Part shown: positions 6,699-8,807 of the stretch, piece by piece | Layout: every line of letters starts with the position of its first letter | Position numbering within the stretch: position 1 is the first letter of the stretch | Origin: Candidatus Blautia equi | GTDB taxonomy: Bacteria > Bacillota > Clostridia > Lachnospirales > Lachnospiraceae | Assembly: GCA_018064695.1 (NCBI GenBank) | Contig: JAGHUU010000266.1 | Location: 1-8,807 of the forward strand | Reading direction: 5' to 3' | Length of the DNA stretch: 8,807 nucleotides | Translations under genes and position numbers: made by a program | Notes under the pieces: generated by a model | Seen by the model: only the letters and a program-made list of their open reading frames with translations | The model's database searches: none | What the model was told of the DNA's origin: nothing

Positions 6699-7328
6699 TT
6701 ATTTGGTTCCGAAGATACGGTCGCCGGCGTCGCCAAGACCAGGGCAGATGTATGCGTGGTCATTCAGCTCGCGGTCTACGTGTCCTACATAGATCTCTAC
6801 ATCAGGATGTGCTGCATGGAGTCTTTCGATACCGTATGGAGCACCGATGATGAACATACATTTGATGTTATTTCCACCGTGCTGTTTGATGAAATCAACA
6901 GCTGCGATAGCGGAACCGCCGGTAGCAAGCATAGGGTCAACCATAACCACAAGACGCTGATCGATAGGATCCGGAAGCTTGCAGTAATACTCGTGAGGCT
7001 CATGGGTAACAGGATCGCGGTAAAGACCGATGTGACCGATCTTTGCGGATGGTACCAGAGTGGTGATACCGTTTACCATGCCCAGGCCGGCGCGGAGTAC
7101 AGGAACTACAGCCAGTTTCTTACCGGAGATCATTGGGGTCATGCAGGTCTCGATAGGAGTCTCTACCTCTACATCCTCCAGAGGGAGGTCGCGAAGTGCT
7201 TCATAGCCCATGAGAATAGCGATCTCTTCCACCAGTTTACGGAATTCATTGGTGCCGGTGTTTTTGTCACGCAGCATGGAGATCTTGTGCTGGATCAGCG
7301 GATGATCCATAACAAATACGTTTTCCAT
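6699..7328 (-). CDS. upp: Uracil phosphoribosyltransferase
   Basis: This 209-residue enzyme makes UMP from uracil and PRPP, the key step of pyrimidine salvage. Its length is nearly that of E. coli Upp (208). The match is end to end: VVPVLRAGLGM (74-84), the PRPP-binding block VVMVDPMLATGGSAIAA (127-143), HPDVEIY (174-180) and the uracil-site segment YICPGLGDAGDRIFGTK at the C-terminus (193-209). The ATG at 7328 was chosen because AGGAGG lies at 7337-7342 (minus strand), eight bases upstream. An in-frame ATG at 7349 would add seven residues that cover this ribosome site. The gene is convergent to cdd and divergent from the uracil permease, so transport and capture of uracil can be controlled from one intergenic region. 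Confidence 0.97.
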   Translation of the reverse strand: MENVFVMDHPLIQHKISMLRDKNTGTNEFRKLVEEIAILMGYEALRDLPLEDVEVETPIETCMTPMISGKKLAVVPVLRAGLGMVNGITTLVPSAKIGHIGLYRDPVTHEPHEYYCKLPDPIDQRLVVMVDPMLATGGSAIAAVDFIKQHGGNNIKCMFIIGAPYGIERLHAAHPDVEIYVGHVDRELNDHAYICPGLGDAGDRIFGTK

Positions 7329-7343
7329 TTGAAAATCCTCCTG

Positions 7344-7355
7344 AATCATATGATT
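7344..7355. promoter_or_regulatory. 12-base perfect palindrome in the upp leader
   Basis: AATCATATGATT is fully self-complementary and sits one base from the upp ribosome site, about 60 bases inside the predicted transcript. It could be a repressor operator. It contains the alternative upp ATG (7349). The sequence is AT-rich, so chance cannot be excluded. Confidence 0.3.
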
Positions 7356-7421
7356 TGTATGCTGAACGAGCTGCTTTTACAGCCCATTTCATGGAAGTCC
7401 CGAAAGGGGAATACTGAAGTC

Positions 7422-7450
7422 ATCTTAACCAAAAAAATCAGGAAAGTCAA
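7422..7450 (-). promoter_or_regulatory. Predicted sigma-A promoter of upp
   Basis: On the minus strand TTGACT (complement of 7445-7450) and TAAGAT (complement of 7422-7427) are 17 bases apart. Transcription would start near 7415, giving a leader of almost 90 bases. That leader holds small hairpins: TCCC/GGGA around the CCCGAAAGGGG segment at 7399-7411, CCAT/ATGG at 7384-7394, and GCTG/CAGC at 7370-7383. I see no PyrR-type anti-antiterminator loop and no T-run terminator in it. Confidence 0.7.
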
Positions 7451-7453
7451 TGG

Positions 7454-7482
7454 TTGTATTCTTTTGAAATATGGATTATACT
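7454..7482 (+). promoter_or_regulatory. Predicted sigma-A promoter of the uracil permease gene
   Basis: TTGTAT (7454-7459) and TATACT (7477-7482) are 17 bases apart. Transcription would start near 7489, about 50 bases before the ATG. The -35 box begins three bases after the upp -35 box, which faces the other way. The leader has a weak AGCT-gaaaa-AGCT hairpin (7495-7507), extended only by G-U pairs. Confidence 0.65.
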
Positions 7483-7538
7483 AACCACGATTTGAGCTGA
7501 AAAAGCTTGGGTTTAAGGAAAATAAGGAGGAAACTATT

Positions 7539-8807
7539 ATGAACAACCATGACGGCATTTATGATGCAAGAGAACTTGGCCTGCCAAAGATGCTCATCCT
7601 TGGACTGCAGCACATGTTTGCAATGTTCGGAGCTACTGTACTGGTACCAATTCTCGTCAACTCTTACTTCCACGGTGAAGGTCTGACCATTCAGGTTACC
7701 CTTTTCTGTGCAGGTTTCGGCACTCTGTTATTCCATGTATTAACCAAAATGAAGGTTCCTGCATTTCTTGGATCTTCTTTCGCATTCCTTGGCGGTTTTG
7801 CTACCGTAGCAGAACTGAACCAGGGTATCTTCGCTGATATGAGCTATGGAGAAAAACTTCCATATGCATGCGGCGGTGTAGTAGTAGCAGGTCTTCTTTA
7901 TCTGGTTCTTGCACTGATCATCAAACTGATCGGCGTAAAACGTGTAATGCATTTCCTGCCTCCTGTAGTTACCGGTCCTATCATTATCTGTATCGGTCTC
8001 AGCCTGGCACCTTCCGCAATCGGAAATGCTTCCACCAACTGGTTCCTGGCACTCATCGCACTCGGTGTTGTAGTAGTATTCAACATCTGGGGCAAAGGAA
8101 TGGCACGCATCATCCCGATCCTTCTTGGCATCGTGATCTCTTATGCAGTTGCATTTATCATGAACGCATGCGGACTTACCAATCCTGACGGAAGTGCGAT
8201 CCTGGATTTCTCCGGTGTTGCTTCCGCAGCAGTTGTAGGTGTACCGAAGTTCTTCCTCTGCAAGTTTGATTTAACTGCAATTCTTGCTATGGCACCAATC
8301 GCTATCGCTTCCATGATGGAGCATATCGGTGATATCTCCGCGATCTCCGCTACTGTAGGTAAAAACTTCCTGGCTGATCCTGGTCTTCATAAGACCCTGC
8401 TGGGAGATGGTCTTGCAACTTCCCTTTCCGCATTCATCGGCGGACCTGCAAACACTACCTACGGCGAGAACACTTCCGTACTGACCCTCAGCCATGTTTA
8501 CGATCCACGTGTAATCAGACTGGCTGCTATCTATGCGGTAGTACTGAGCTTCATCCCTAAGATGTCTGCAATCATCACTTCCCTGCCTGCTTCCATCATC
8601 GGTGGTATCAGCTTCATCCTTTACGGAATGATCTCCGCTGTCGGTGTTAGAAACGTAGTAGAGAACAAAGTAGATCTGACCCAGTCCAGAAACCTGATCA
8701 TCGCAGCAGTTATCCTGGTTTGCGGTCTTGGATTCTCCGGCGGTCTTACCTTTACAATCGGCGGCACCAGCATCACTCTAACCAGCCTTGCACTTGCTGC
8801 AATCTGC
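7539..8807 (+). CDS. uraA: Uracil permease, NCS2 family (3' end outside window)
   Basis: This inner-membrane proton-coupled uracil transporter supplies substrate for Upp. The frame is open from the ATG at 7539 to the window end, giving 423 codons with no stop. The E. coli protein is 429 residues, so only a short tail is missing. Conserved NCS2 elements are LQHMFAMFGATVLVP (23-37), FLGSSFAF (76-83, half-helix of TM3), the substrate segment MMEHIGD (259-265, Glu261 equal to UraA Glu241) and the family signature GGPANTTYGENTS (301-313, Glu310 equal to Glu290). UraA His245 is replaced by Asp265. Many hydrophobic segments fit the usual 14-helix fold. The start has AAGGAGG at 7524-7530. Being divergent from upp with adjoining promoters supports uracil as substrate rather than xanthine or uric acid. 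Whether a second gene follows cannot be seen. Confidence 0.94.
   Translation, partial: MNNHDGIYDARELGLPKMLILGLQHMFAMFGATVLVPILVNSYFHGEGLTIQVTLFCAGFGTLLFHVLTKMKVPAFLGSSFAFLGGFATVAELNQGIFADMSYGEKLPYACGGVVVAGLLYLVLALIIKLIGVKRVMHFLPPVVTGPIIICIGLSLAPSAIGNASTNWFLALIALGVVVVFNIWGKGMARIIPILLGIVISYAVAFIMNACGLTNPDGSAILDFSGVASAAVVGVPKFFLCKFDLTAILAMAPIAIASMMEHIGDISAISATVGKNFLADPGLHKTLLGDGLATSLSAFIGGPANTTYGENTSVLTLSHVYDPRVIRLAAIYAVVLSFIPKMSAIITSLPASIIGGISFILYGMISAVGVRNVVENKVDLTQSRNLIIAAVILVCGLGFSGGLTFTIGGTSITLTSLALAAIC

Noticed and set aside
6756..7484. Open frame of 242 codons on the plus strand over upp
   Set aside because: It is antisense to a fully conserved upp and continues through the divergent promoters, with no domain and no ribosome site.
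7489..7538. Possible attenuator or riboswitch in the uraA leader
   Set aside because: Only a 4-base AGCT stem extended by G-U pairs is present, with no T run and no match to the PyrR-binding loop; 50 bases is too short for known pyrimidine riboswitch-like elements.

Overview
The window reads as an ordinary chromosomal segment of an anaerobic low-to-mid GC Firmicute, most likely a gut Clostridium-type bacterium of the Lachnospiraceae. This rests on strong AGGAGG ribosome sites, sigma-A promoters, codon use, and protein variants that look clostridial (GlmM starting MGKYFGTDGFRG, Upp starting MENVFVMDHPL, the UraA segment MMEHIGDISA). The assignment is from recall, not a search. There is no mobile element, CRISPR array, tRNA or rRNA. 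No gene-free stretch exceeds 300 bases; the longest is the 210-base divergent region between upp and uraA.

Layout. (1) 1-1893: the 3' end of an FbpB-type ABC permease gene and a complete ATPase gene of the Fe3+/polyamine/aminoethylphosphonate importer class. (2) 1953-3307: a single-gene unit for NADP-dependent isocitrate dehydrogenase with its own promoter and a strong intrinsic terminator. (3) 3298-6690: a probable four-gene operon encoding a GlmU-acetyltransferase-like beta-helix protein, a GlmM-type phosphohexosamine mutase, uridine phosphorylase and cytidine deaminase. It ends at a hairpin placed to serve both this operon and the convergent upp gene. (4) 6699-8807: upp (minus strand) and a uracil permease (plus strand, cut by the window end), transcribed from divergent promoters whose -35 boxes lie three bases apart.

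How the genes fit together. Cdd turns cytidine into uridine, Udp splits uridine to uracil and ribose 1-phosphate, UraA imports uracil, and Upp makes UMP from uracil and PRPP. Together these form a nearly complete pyrimidine salvage set. The two genes ahead of udp-cdd match two successive steps towards UDP-GlcNAc, a product that consumes UTP.

I see no clear new system. The points most worth a second look are the stand-alone GlmU-like acetyltransferase with an apparently intact active site beside a GlmM-type mutase, the pairing of that module with nucleoside salvage (the mutase might act on ribose 1-phosphate), and the back-to-back upp/uraA promoters.
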